Shown in pieces: positions 8,106-16,458 of a stretch of 64,000 nucleotides of DNA. The notes under the pieces were generated by a model. That model did no database searches, had not been told where the DNA came from, and saw nothing but the letters and a program-made list of their open reading frames with translations. The DNA comes from Gammaproteobacteria bacterium (GTDB taxonomy: Bacteria; Pseudomonadota; Gammaproteobacteria; Ga0077536). The stretch's first letter is position 1. Each line of letters begins with the position of its first letter. The stretch covers positions 228,254-292,253 of the forward strand of contig JACKNH010000006.1 in NCBI GenBank assembly GCA_024234975.1, written 5' to 3'. Position numbers and translations under genes: made by a program.

Positions 8106-9671
8106 TCACGGCGCGGCGAGATCGATAACAAATACGAGGTCTTCTTCTTCGGCCGAAGCTTCTGCCTGCGGCGCGATGTCCGAGGTTGTCGCCAATGACG
8201 GGTCCGCGACGACTGCGCCCAGCTGCGAGATGCAGCGGTCGCCGCCTTCCGCCGCAGCGCGGTCGGCAACCGCCAGCGCGGAGGCCAGCAGATCATCTGC
8301 CGCCAGCGTCGGGCAGGTCGTCGCGCCGCCGACTTCCAGCAAACCCGCCGACGCCGTGAGATTTTCCGTCGCCGAACCCAGCCTGAATTCCCGTACAGTC
8401 GCCAATACCCGCTCGGCGACAATCTCGGCGCCGGCCAGCGGCGTGCTCGGCATCAACACTACGAAGGTGACGTCGTCCAGGCGGCCGACGACGTCGGTCT
8501 TGCGCGTGTCATTCAATAACTTCTGGCCGAATTGGAACCAGAATTCGTTGCGGGCATCCACGTGCAGCGTAATGCTGCGCGCCGTGAAGTCGTCCAGTTT
8601 CAGGCACAGTACCGATAGCGGAACACCGCTGCGGTTGGCCGCTGCCTGGCTGACTTCGCAAAGGTACTCGGTGTGGGTCCGCGCGTAGAGACCGGTGACC
8701 GGGTCGCGTTCGGAGCTTTCGCCGGCGCCGACACTGCCCAAGGTCAGTTCGCGTCCACCTTGCAGCGTCCGCAGTTCCAATGCATCACGCGCCTGCTCGA
8801 TGATCTGCGTCATCGCTGACAGGTCGCCCAGGTCGATATCGAACACGGTTGCGGTCTCCTGCAGCAGTGCGGTTTCGGTGGTCAACGCATCAATGTAAGC
8901 ATCACGGTCTATGCCAAGGCGCTCGGCGGATTCACGGGCGGAACGGCGCAGGCAATCACCCCAGTCACGACGCCACCAGAGATCGCCACTGAGCTGGGCG
9001 ACGTAGATGTGGTCGAGCAGGCGTTTGAATTCAGCGGGCAGCGGCGGCTCGGCTTGCGGGTTGTGGCTGTACAGCGCCGAGTACTGGAAGGCTTCCGGAA
9101 ATGCCCATTCATGTAACAGCCACGCTCCTATCTGGCTGTGGTCGCAATTCAGTCGCCGTTGTTCCCGGGCCATCATCCAGCTGTGGTCGGCCTGGGCCTG
9201 TTCGGCGCCGACGTACACTTCAGGATGAATGCGATCGACCACCAGGATGCCGAGATCCTGCAACAGGCCACAGAGGAAATACTGCTCGATATCACCGGCG
9301 CGGGTGGTGCGGGCCAGTACGCGCGCGAAGGTTGCCACGCCGAGTGAGCGACGCCAGAACCTTTGATAGTCGAGTCCGCCCTTGACCGATGTGCGCAAGC
9401 TGCTGACCAGCGAAAGGCCAAGTGCGATCGACAATGTGGCATTCAGCCCGAGCAGGGTCACCGCCTGCGTCAACGTGCTGATACTGCGCTGACGTGCGTA
9501 GGTGGGTGAATTCGCGGTCTGCAGGAGTTTGGCGGCAAGCGCAGGGTCAACTTCGATCACGGCCGCGACTTCGCGCATGCCGACCGAAGGGTCTTGCGAC
9601 ATTTCCACGATTTGACTGGCAACCCCGGGCGGACTCGGCAAGTCCTTGCAGGTTGCCAGACGTTCGATCAA
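8106..9671 (-). CDS. HDOD-domain protein with degenerate GGDEF domain
   Basis: A 521-residue signalling protein. Residues about 10-210 are an HDOD domain (LPSPPGVASQIVEMSQDPS, then VIEVDPALAAKLLQTANSP), a catalytically dead HD-like fold that acts as a protein-interaction module. Residues about 325-490 resemble GGDEF (DPVTGLYARTHTEYL), but the catalytic loop reads RLDDVTFVVLM, so the GG[D/E]EF signature is lost and diguanylate cyclase activity is not expected. The C-terminus ends in an acidic Ala-rich tail. The start codon is probably the TTG at 9671: no in-frame ATG lies nearby upstream, although its AAAGGA site is unusually close. The gene is divergent from the cytochrome P460 gene; the 265-base gap shows no clear promoter. 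Confidence 0.82.
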   Translation of the reverse strand: MIERLATCKDLPSPPGVASQIVEMSQDPSVGMREVAAVIEVDPALAAKLLQTANSPTYARQRSISTLTQAVTLLGLNATLSIALGLSLVSSLRTSVKGGLDYQRFWRRSLGVATFARVLARTTRAGDIEQYFLCGLLQDLGILVVDRIHPEVYVGAEQAQADHSWMMAREQRRLNCDHSQIGAWLLHEWAFPEAFQYSALYSHNPQAEPPLPAEFKRLLDHIYVAQLSGDLWWRRDWGDCLRRSARESAERLGIDRDAYIDALTTETALLQETATVFDIDLGDLSAMTQIIEQARDALELRTLQGGRELTLGSVGAGESSERDPVTGLYARTHTEYLCEVSQAAANRSGVPLSVLCLKLDDFTARSITLHVDARNEFWFQFGQKLLNDTRKTDVVGRLDDVTFVVLMPSTPLAGAEIVAERVLATVREFRLGSATENLTASAGLLEVGGATTCPTLAADDLLASALAVADRAAAEGGDRCISQLGAVVADPSLATTSDIAPQAEASAEEEDLVFVIDLAAP

Positions 9672-9936
9672 GTCCTTTTGTATCCGAAATCCGTTTGCGG
9701 CCGGTTCTGTGCTGATAGCCGTTCCCCTAGTGCTATGCGGATGTGATACAGGCGAAAAGTTGAATGCTTGTCTTTGGGACTGAATGTCCTCTGCGACAAG
9801 ATGTCGGCTGCGCGCGGTAACTCTTTAACGGGTATGGAGAATGCTGGGTCAAAGGCTGCTCTGTTGGGGCCGGGTATTGTTCAGGTGTATCGTACGCGCC
9901 ACTACCTTGGGGGTGACTGCGGAGTCTGGGGGGACC

Positions 9937-10521
9937 ATGTCGATCACATCAATTCGTGTTGAACACTTGCTTCGTATCGTCGCTGCCATGGGCGTGGCGG
10001 CGGTCAGCTCCGGCGTTGTGCCGGTGGCCGCGCAATCCCGGTTGGACATTGCGGTTTACCAGGATGAACAACTCGTTTACCCGGCGGATGCCGCGCGCTG
10101 GATCGTGATGGGCGCGAACCTTGGTGGTGATTACAACGAGCTGGTGTTTGACGCCAACAATCCCGGCTCCATCGGCATCGTACAGATGGAACCGGCGGCG
10201 TATGACTATCTGCAAGCCAACGGTCGCTATGCCGACGGCACGATGCTGTTACTTACCCGCTACGTCAGTACCCGCAAGAGCGAGCCGCAGTTGCAAGGGT
10301 TCGTGCAGGACAATCTGCTGTTCAAGGAAATTCACGTCATCGACCGCGAACGCTTTGCCGAGGGCCGCGCGTTTTTTGTTTATGCCGATCCTGCGGTTGA
10401 CCGTGTGGCGGCCGTGCCTCCGGGCAGTGAGTGCGTGCAATGCCATGAGGCGCACGGTGCGTTCAACGGAACCTTCACCCAGTTCTACCCGACCTCACCC
10501 GCGCACGCGCTGCACGACTGA
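9937..10521 (+). CDS. Cytochrome P460-family c-type haem protein
   Basis: A 194-residue exported protein. The signal peptide ends near VPVAAQS. The c-type haem site is C166-VQ-C169-H170, at the very C-terminus, followed by an AHGAFNGTFTQFYP tail, the arrangement of cytochrome P460. Members of that family oxidise hydroxylamine or detoxify NO and carry a Lys-haem cross-link; I could not place the cross-linking lysine with certainty. The ATG at 9937 is preceded by a GGGGGG site; earlier in-frame ATGs would add a non-secretory leader. No ammonia-oxidation genes are nearby, so detoxification is more plausible than energy metabolism. A small GGCGC/GCGCC hairpin (10522-10536) follows the stop. Confidence 0.82.
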   Translation: MSITSIRVEHLLRIVAAMGVAAVSSGVVPVAAQSRLDIAVYQDEQLVYPADAARWIVMGANLGGDYNELVFDANNPGSIGIVQMEPAAYDYLQANGRYADGTMLLLTRYVSTRKSEPQLQGFVQDNLLFKEIHVIDRERFAEGRAFFVYADPAVDRVAAVPPGSECVQCHEAHGAFNGTFTQFYPTSPAHALHD

Positions 10522-10539
10522 GGCGCTTTTGGCGCCCGG

Positions 10540-10794
10540 TCAGCGGCGGAATTCGGTTGGGCGTTCGAGTTCGTAGATGGCTTCGGCGAGGGTTTCCATG
10601 CGGGTCTCCAGCAACGCCTGTGCATCGTACAAGCCGCGGTTGTAGAAATACGCGCCAAATTCCTCGGCGATGAAGTCCAGCAGGAACAAGGCATCGAATT
10701 TGCCGATGTCCTGGTTCAGTTCCTCGCGGAAATACATTTGCAGCTTGCGCGCAAGGATGTCCTTCTCTTCGTTTGAGAACTTGATTTCGGGCAT
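10540..10794 (-). CDS. DUF2164 family protein
   Basis: A small cytoplasmic protein of 84 residues beginning MPEIKFSNEEK. It has the DUF2164 features: an acidic N-terminal helix (KDILARKLQMYFREELNQD), then IGKFDALFLLDF and the YFYNRGLYDAQ stretch. The family is widespread and of unknown function. The start at 10794 is chosen by homology; the frame continues to 10896 without a better start, and no Shine-Dalgarno is visible because CCTCC precedes the ATG. Convergent with the P460 gene. Confidence 0.82.
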   Translation of the reverse strand: MPEIKFSNEEKDILARKLQMYFREELNQDIGKFDALFLLDFIAEEFGAYFYNRGLYDAQALLETRMETLAEAIYELERPTEFRR

Positions 10795-10882
10795 GGAGGT
10801 TCGGCCTGCGGCTGGTAAGAGTGGGGCGAATATAACTTGGTCAGTGGCGGATGCGAACGGCGTGGCGAAAATGAAAGGTTCT

Positions 10883-10985
10883 GTCATCCCGGACACCGCG
10901 CAGCGGTGAGCCGGGATCCATAGGTCCTGTCTGCAAGCCGCATGGATTCCGGCTCGTGCCCCTTCGCGGGCGCGTCAGAAATGAC
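10883..10985. repeat. Imperfect palindromic intergenic element (REP/MITE-like)
   Basis: Non-coding stretch opening GTCATCCCGG and closing TCAGAAATGAC, with inner complementary parts CCGGGATCCAT and ATGGATTCCGG. Such GTCAT...ATGAC elements containing ATGGATTCC are dispersed intergenic repeats in many proteobacteria. A related GGAATCCATGG motif occurs at 42862-42872. Confidence 0.5.
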
Positions 10986-11097
10986 GGCGCAGCAGGTCGA
11001 AGCCCGTGCGGATTTCCCAGGTGTTGGGTAAGGACCCAAATAAAAACGGCGCGCAGTGGGCACTGCGCGCCGCTGGTGATACTGGAATTCAGTTGGA

Positions 11098-11490
11098 TCA
11101 GCGATCCTGGTTTTTGCCTACGCTGCGGAAGGTCTGCCCGTCGTCAAGAATGACCACCTTGAGGAAGTATGCATCCGGGTCATCGTTGCGCGGCGAACCA
11201 ATCGCCTTGAGGTGCGTGCCGACCTGCATCATGTCGGGCTTCAACCCCATACGCAGCAGCATGTTGGCGGGGGCGCCTTCCACGAAATTGATGGTTTTTT
11301 CGGCGCCGCTACTGTCCTTGATCTTCAGCACCATGGCCATGTGCGGGTTGCGAAATGTCAGCTTTTCCACGACGCCTTCGAATTCGATCTCGGTCGCGAA
11401 ATCGTAGATTGCGAACGAATGGTGCGCTGCAACTATCGTCGATGCGATGGCGAGCAGTAAGCCTGTGAAATACGGTGCGATGCGTTTCAT
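11098..11490 (-). CDS. DUF6152 family exported protein
   Basis: A 130-residue protein with a signal peptide (MKRIAPYFTGLLLAIASTIVAA) directly followed by the HHSFAIYD motif characteristic of DUF6152. A small beta-rich domain follows: EFEGVVEKLTFRNPHM, IKDSSGAEKTINFVEG. The family is found beside steroid and terpene degradation genes; its function is unknown. The His-rich mature N-terminus could bind metal, which is inference. It is divergent from the MFS gene across a 382-base non-coding gap. Confidence 0.8.
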   Translation of the reverse strand: MKRIAPYFTGLLLAIASTIVAAHHSFAIYDFATEIEFEGVVEKLTFRNPHMAMVLKIKDSSGAEKTINFVEGAPANMLLRMGLKPDMMQVGTHLKAIGSPRNDDPDAYFLKVVILDDGQTFRSVGKNQDR

Positions 11491-11872
11491 GGTTGTCTGG
11501 CCTTTTGATCTAACAGTCTTTTTTGCCCGGAATTTGCGGCAGTCCGACAGCGCCCGGATGACCGCGCCGCAGGTGTCGTTGGCAGCGTACCGGACCCTGC
11601 ATCGACGTCAGTCCACCAAACAGCGGAAAAGTTCGCGCTGGCGGGAAACCTGCAGCCGGTACCGGTAATTGCTTAGGTCCGCTGACAAAGCGGGTGCCGG
11701 AGATGATACCCCGGCGATGCGACAGAAATAAACGGTGAATCGTGCGGGCCGTGCTTGTGTTGAATCAATAAATTCACAGGTCGCGGCATTCCGGCTCAAA
11801 CGTGCTGCACATGCCCATCCGTTTGCGCAATCGTCTGGTCAGCAGTAGCTTAAGACAGCCAAGGGGGGCTGC
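11491..11872. other. Non-coding gap, nothing recognised
   Basis: Region between the DUF6152 gene and the small ORF at 11873. It holds the divergent promoters by position, but I see no convincing -35/-10 pair. I checked for riboswitch-like cores and tRNA and found none. Short hairpins such as GTCCGC/GCGG near 11678-11693 are not distinctive. Confidence 0.6.
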
Positions 11873-11995
11873 ATGGAACAATTGAAATTCACGCTGAGGT
11901 GCCGCAGCCACGCTGCCTGGTCCGGAGGGGTTGCTGGCCAGCTCGTCGTTCTGACTGATGCCGACGCGCAAGGGCTGGCAGCGTGTGGCCTGTGA
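11873..11995 (+). CDS. Small ORF (40 aa) coupled to the MFS gene
   Basis: Opens with ATG at 11873, five bases after a strong AAGGGGGG ribosome-binding site, and encodes 40 residues starting MEQLKFTLRCRSH and ending GLAACGL. Its TGA (11993-11995) overlaps an in-frame GTG of the MFS gene (11992-11994) as GTGA, the classic arrangement for translational coupling. I recognise no family. It has no signal peptide or membrane segment. It could be a real small protein, or an upstream ORF that controls transporter translation. Confidence 0.42.
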   Translation: MEQLKFTLRCRSHAAWSGGVAGQLVVLTDADAQGLAACGL

Positions 11996-13305
11996 GTCAC
12001 GGTAACGACAATCCGCAGGTCATGAACGAGGCGTTGCTGCGGCGTCCCGCCTATCGCCACTATGTGTTGGCTGTGTTGTTCATGGCCTATGTGGTCAGCG
12101 TGGTCGACCGCGCAATCCTCAACATCCTGCTGGAGCCGATCAAGAGCGAGTTCGGTCTGGGCGATACCGAGCTCGGCCTGTTGGGCGGGATTGCCTTCGC
12201 GTTGTTCTACGCCGTGCTCGGTGTCCCGGTCGCGATGTGGGCGGACCGCGGCAACCGGCGCAACATTCTGGCGCTGGCGATTGCGATCTGGAGTGTGATG
12301 ACGGCGTTGTGCGGGGCAGCCGCAAGCTTCGTCATGTTGATTGCGGCCCGTGTAGGCACCGCCATCGGCGAAGCCGGCGGCAGCCCGCCATCCTATGCCT
12401 TGATCGCCGATTACTTCCCGTTGTCCCGCCGCGCCACGGCATTATCGATTTACGGCATGGGCGCCACTGCGGGCATCATGGCCGGCAACCTGTTTGGCGG
12501 CTGGAGCGTCGCCCATTACGGCTGGCGCATGACATTCGTGCTCGCGGGTATACCCGGCCTGCTGGTTGCGCTGTTGGTATTGCTTACCGTGCGCGAACCG
12601 CCGCGTGGTTTTGCCGACGGCGTCAAGGTTGCGAAGGCTTCACACGGTTTCGGCACCGTGGTGGCGCGTCTCTGGCAACGGGCCTCATTCCGTCACCTCG
12701 GCACGGCGGTCGCATTGCAGTCCTTCGCGATTGCGGGTGGCGCGACTTTCAATGCGCCGTATCTCGCCCGTTCGCATGGCCTGACGCCGGCGGAAATCGG
12801 CGGCTGGCTGGCGTTGTTCGGTGGCTGCGCGGCCATCGGCACGTTGCTGGGCGGCATCACCGCCGACCGGTTGGCGAACCGTTTGGGCGACCGCCGCTGG
12901 TATTGCTGGCTGCCAGGCTGGGGTGCCTTGCTGATCGTGCCGTTGCAATTCATCGTCTATCTGGCGCCTGCCTTCAGCTGGCTGCCGCCGGCCTATATCG
13001 CGATGGTCATCATCGGTTCGTCGTTCCTGGGGCCGGCGTATGCGGTCACGCAGGGATTGGTTGGCGCTGATATGCGCGCGGTTGCGGCTTCCATCATGTT
13101 GTTCCTGCAAACCTTGATCGGGTCAGGGCTTGGCCCGGTCGCCGTGGGTTTTCTCAGTGATGCGCTGGCCGAATCCGCCAAGGGCGAGGCCCTTCGCTAC
13201 GCGATCGTCGCGGTCAGCCTGGTGAATCTTTGGGCGGTGTTCCATTACTTCCGCGCGGGACGGACGGTGCGGGAAGATCTCGACGCGGCAGCGGGATCTG
13301 TTTGA
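11992..13305 (+). CDS. MFS transporter (Spinster-like)
   Basis: Twelve-TM major facilitator, 437 residues from the GTG at 11992. The ATG at 12022 (MNEALLRRPAYRHY) is the main alternative, and a GTG at 11983 also exists. TM1 contains VSVVDRAILNILLEPIK, where the Asp-Arg pair is typical of Spinster-like carriers. The loop 2-3 motif ADRGNRRN matches the MFS signature, and TM4-5 has GEAGGSPPSYALIADYFP. The TM9-12 half is complete. It resembles the second MFS gene at 22433. Its position among SDR and SnoaL-like genes suggests uptake or export of a small organic acid or lipid-derived substrate. GTGA overlap with the preceding small ORF suggests coupled translation. Confidence 0.87.
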   Translation: MSHGNDNPQVMNEALLRRPAYRHYVLAVLFMAYVVSVVDRAILNILLEPIKSEFGLGDTELGLLGGIAFALFYAVLGVPVAMWADRGNRRNILALAIAIWSVMTALCGAAASFVMLIAARVGTAIGEAGGSPPSYALIADYFPLSRRATALSIYGMGATAGIMAGNLFGGWSVAHYGWRMTFVLAGIPGLLVALLVLLTVREPPRGFADGVKVAKASHGFGTVVARLWQRASFRHLGTAVALQSFAIAGGATFNAPYLARSHGLTPAEIGGWLALFGGCAAIGTLLGGITADRLANRLGDRRWYCWLPGWGALLIVPLQFIVYLAPAFSWLPPAYIAMVIIGSSFLGPAYAVTQGLVGADMRAVAASIMLFLQTLIGSGLGPVAVGFLSDALAESAKGEALRYAIVAVSLVNLWAVFHYFRAGRTVREDLDAAAGSV

Positions 13306-13391
13306 CAGCGGACAACCCGCCTCGGGTAAATGGTTGGTTGCCGGAGCGGCGTGCAGTAGTCTCGGTGCTTCGGCTCAGGCAGGAAATCACC

Positions 13392-14105
13392 ATGAACAGA
13401 TCGCATTTCATTCGCATGCTCGGCATCGCTTGCGTCCTCAGTATCGGCACCGGCTGCAACCAGTCTCCGAACAACACCGACGTCGATGCGCGGGTCGCGG
13501 AACTGGAACAGAAACTCGATACCGCGGTCGCGCGCATCGGCCTGTTGGAAGACCGCAACGCCATCGTCCGTCTGCAACGCGTCTATGGCTACTATCTGGA
13601 CAAGGCGAAATTCGATGAGCTGCTGGCATTGTTCACCGACGATGTCTCGCTGGAATATTCGCAACGCGGCGTTTACATCGGCAAGGCACGCGCGGAACAG
13701 TTGATGAAGGCGATGCCCGGCGGCGAGACGGGCTTGCAGGACGGCATGTTGCAGAACCATATCCAGATCGGCGGTGTCGTCGACGTGAATGAAGACGGTA
13801 CCACCGCGCTAGGCCGCTGGCGCGCGCTGATCATGATGGGGTCGGCCGATGGCTGGGCCGCATGGCAGGAAGGCATTTACGAAAACGAATACCGCAAGGA
13901 AGGCGGCGTCTGGAAAATCAGCAAGGTGCATTTCTACCTGACGCTCAATGCAGATTACGAGGGCGGGTGGGGCAAGTCACCGCGGGGGCTGCCAGGGGTC
14001 GACGCCAACTTCCCGCCGGATGCACCACCCAGCGAAGTCTACGGTGCGTACCCCTCGGTCTACCTGCCGCCTTACCATTACCCGAATCCGGTGACCGGTC
14101 GCTGA
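13392..14105 (+). CDS. SnoaL-like lipoprotein
   Basis: A 237-residue protein starting MNRSHFIRML after an AGGAAA site. The lipobox IGTGC indicates a lipidated, envelope-located protein, which is unusual for a SnoaL-like fold. After a heptad linker (VAELEQKLDTAVARIGLLED) comes the cone domain: VYGYYLDKAKFDELLALFTDD, IYENEYRKEGGVWKI. It ends PYHYPNPVTGR. The architecture and C-terminus are shared with the cytoplasmic protein at 4629-5318, so the two are paralogues that differ in location. Function unknown; a binding or isomerase role on a small hydrophobic ligand is a guess. Confidence 0.8.
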   Translation: MNRSHFIRMLGIACVLSIGTGCNQSPNNTDVDARVAELEQKLDTAVARIGLLEDRNAIVRLQRVYGYYLDKAKFDELLALFTDDVSLEYSQRGVYIGKARAEQLMKAMPGGETGLQDGMLQNHIQIGGVVDVNEDGTTALGRWRALIMMGSADGWAAWQEGIYENEYRKEGGVWKISKVHFYLTLNADYEGGWGKSPRGLPGVDANFPPDAPPSEVYGAYPSVYLPPYHYPNPVTGR

Positions 14106-14151
14106 CGGCACCGCGTCTCGGCGGTGGTCGCCGCGTGCAGGAGGAGTGAGC

Positions 14152-14823
14152 GTGGTCCGGTTGGTGATTTTCGATCTCGATGGCACGCTCGTCGACAGCG
14201 AGACGCTGAACGCGCAGGCGTATTTCGAGTTGCTGCCGGCGCTGGGCCTGGACATCGAGGCCATCCGCGAGCGCTATCACGGCATGCAGTATGCGGCGAT
14301 CATCGAAGACATGCAGACGCTGATGTGCACGCCGCTGCCGGCTGACCTGGAAACGCGCTACCGGACCAGGATGGCCCAGCTGTATCAGCAGTCGCTGCGG
14401 CCGGTTGCCGGTATCAGCGAGGTGCTGCCACAAATCGACAAACTGCTCTGTGTGGCGACCAATGCGCCACGCGCCAAGACCGAGCACGCCCTGGCGATCA
14501 CCGGCTTGCGCGAGCACTTTGCGGACCGGCTGTACAGCGCTTACGACATCGGCGCCTGGAAACCTTCCCCGCGAATCTTTCAACATGCCGCGCTGGCGCT
14601 CGACATGGCGCCGACGGACTGCATTGTGGTGGAGGACAGCGTGCATGGCGTGACTGCGGCGCTGGCGGCCGGTATGCAGGTGTTACATTATCGCCCGCGA
14701 ACGCAACCACAGCCCGCTGGCAGAGTTGGCTACCGGGCATTCCACGACATGCATGATCTGCCGCAGTTGATTGCGGCGGTCAGTACAACCAACGCACAGA
14801 CGGACGGAACAACAGATGAATGA
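14152..14823 (+). CDS. HAD-superfamily hydrolase (phosphatase, subfamily IA)
   Basis: A 223-residue phosphatase of the phosphoglycolate/beta-phosphoglucomutase type. Motif I is FDLDGTLVDSE near residue 6, motif II is VATNAPRAK, motif III is the Lys in GAWKPSPRIF, and motif IV is VVEDSVHG. A helical cap lies between motifs I and II. The GTG at 14152 is preferred because AGGAGGAG lies at 14139-14146, giving correct spacing; the GTG at 14146 is too close. Its 3' end overlaps the next SDR by eight bases, so the two are translationally coupled. It is most like YieH/phosphoglycolate-type enzymes; the substrate is unknown. Confidence 0.86.
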   Translation: MVRLVIFDLDGTLVDSETLNAQAYFELLPALGLDIEAIRERYHGMQYAAIIEDMQTLMCTPLPADLETRYRTRMAQLYQQSLRPVAGISEVLPQIDKLLCVATNAPRAKTEHALAITGLREHFADRLYSAYDIGAWKPSPRIFQHAALALDMAPTDCIVVEDSVHGVTAALAAGMQVLHYRPRTQPQPAGRVGYRAFHDMHDLPQLIAAVSTTNAQTDGTTDE

Positions 14824-15547
14824 TTTGACAGACAAAGTGGCCGTGATCACCGGGGCCAGCTCCGGTATCGGGCTCGCCATCGCCAAGGCGTTTGCCGAAG
14901 CGGGCGCCAACGTGGTGCTGGTGGCGCGTAACGTCGACCGATTGAATGCCGCGGTCGCGGAGGTCACCGCCGCCGGTGGCAAGGCCGAGGGCGTCAGTGC
15001 CGATGTGGCACGCGAAGCGGATGTCGTCGCATTGTTCGAAGGTGTCGCCGGGCGGCATGGAAAGCTCGACCTGTTGGTGAACAATGCCGGCATCGCGACC
15101 GGCGCGCCGGCCCACGAGATGACGCTGGATGCCTGGCAGCGCACCGTCGATGTGAACCTGACCGCGGCCTTCCTGTGCAGCCGCGAGGCATTGAAAACCA
15201 TGCGCGAACAGAAACGTGGCCGCATCATCAATATCGGCAGTGTCGCCTCGCGCGTGCCGCGGCCCAATACCGTGGCTTATGCCGCGACCAAGTCAGGCCT
15301 CAACGGCTTGACCCACGCGCTGGCGATTGAAGGGCGGCCGATGGGCATCACCGTAACGATGTTGAGCCCGGGCAATACCGCCACCGGCTTTCCCGTGCCG
15401 GGTGCGAAGACCGGCAATCCGGAACCAGTCATGAATGCCGCTGATGTCGCCCGGATGGCCGTCACCATTGCGACCATGCCGGACGACCTGCTGGTGGTTG
15501 AAGCGATGATGATGCCATTGCAGATGCCGCTGCTCGGGCGCGGTTGA
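14816..15547 (+). CDS. SDR-family oxidoreductase (FabG-like)
   Basis: Classical short-chain dehydrogenase of 243 residues. It has the cofactor motif TGASSGIG, the NNAG motif in LLVNNAGIATG, the catalytic Ser in NIGSVAS, and YAATK as the Tyr-Lys pair. The Arg in VLVARN favours NADP(H). It overlaps the HAD gene by eight bases (ATGAATGA), so both proteins are probably made together. It ends in a Met-rich stretch, EAMMMPLQMPL. Substrate unknown. Confidence 0.9.
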   Translation: MNDLTDKVAVITGASSGIGLAIAKAFAEAGANVVLVARNVDRLNAAVAEVTAAGGKAEGVSADVAREADVVALFEGVAGRHGKLDLLVNNAGIATGAPAHEMTLDAWQRTVDVNLTAAFLCSREALKTMREQKRGRIINIGSVASRVPRPNTVAYAATKSGLNGLTHALAIEGRPMGITVTMLSPGNTATGFPVPGAKTGNPEPVMNAADVARMAVTIATMPDDLLVVEAMMMPLQMPLLGRG

Positions 15548-15569
15548 GCCGCTGGGCGCTGCACCCGCG

Positions 15570-16268
15570 TCATGCTGCCGCGAGGTCGAGCAACATCGCG
15601 GCCAGGGTTTGCGGCATCGTGATATGCGGGTTGTGTGAGGCATCGAGTTCGCGATACGTCCAGCCGGCGGTCCGGGCCGCCGCGCCGAAGCTGCTGAACG
15701 CCGGGTTGCGCGTGCACAGAATGTAACTGCGTTTCACGGTCAGCGGCCCGGCGATGAGTTGCAAGGGGGTCGACAGCGTTTTCAACGGCTGCGCTACGCG
15801 ACGCGGCGCGGCCCACTGTGCATCGTCCTCGCTGGTGTCATCCGGCAGTGGATTGGGTGTCACCCGCCAGCCATCGCCTTCCTTGGTGGCGACGGCCTGG
15901 TGCCTGGCGGCAGTTGCCGGGCTGGCCAGATCCAGTGCGCTCTGCCCATCGGCCGGCACATAGGCGTCGAGGTAGATGAGTTGGGCGATGCGTTCACGCG
16001 CGCGGTCAGCGACGCCGGTCGCCACTATGCCGCCGTAGCTGTGTCCCACCAGCACCACGTCGCGCAGGTCTTCCATCGTCAGCAGCGTGGTGATGTCCTT
16101 GATGTGCGTATTCAAATCGATATCGGGATGCGCCAGATGCTGGCGTTCGCCCAGGCCGGTCATCGTGGGTGTCCACAACCGGTGGCCGGCGCCGGCGATC
16201 AGCGGCCGCATCTTCTTCCACGCCCAACCTGCTGACCAGGCGCCGTGGACGATGAGAATGTCCGCCAT
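15570..16268 (-). CDS. Alpha/beta hydrolase
   Basis: A 232-residue esterase-like protein of the methyl-salicylate/hydroxynitrile-lyase type. HGAWSAGWAWKK forms the oxyanion-loop region, GHSYGG carries the nucleophile S77, DAYVP follows strand 6, and the C-terminal HNPHITMPQ probably supplies the catalytic His. The ATG at 16268 is preferred over 16280 because GGAGGG stands four bases upstream. No signal peptide. It is convergent with the FabG-like SDR and divergent from the Tat dehydrogenase pair. Substrate unknown. Confidence 0.86.
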   Translation of the reverse strand: MADILIVHGAWSAGWAWKKMRPLIAGAGHRLWTPTMTGLGERQHLAHPDIDLNTHIKDITTLLTMEDLRDVVLVGHSYGGIVATGVADRARERIAQLIYLDAYVPADGQSALDLASPATAARHQAVATKEGDGWRVTPNPLPDDTSEDDAQWAAPRRVAQPLKTLSTPLQLIAGPLTVKRSYILCTRNPAFSSFGAAARTAGWTYRELDASHNPHITMPQTLAAMLLDLAAA

Positions 16269-16458
16269 GTAGCCCTCCATTGCGCGACGTTATCAGTCGT
16301 TGGCAGATGGTGAATCGAAGTTCCGAATCATACGCATGTTCCTGATGACGCGCACAGCGTGCGCTGCGCCGCGATGGTGAGGCATAATCCAGCGGTTCAT
16401 ATCCGCCAGGCGCTTCTGCTGGAATCGCTGCAGCGGCAAACTTTGAGGGGGGAGTGCG

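Noticed and set aside
11491..11872. Possible riboswitch or structured leader in the long gap
   Set aside because: No known riboswitch core could be matched; only short ordinary hairpins are present.
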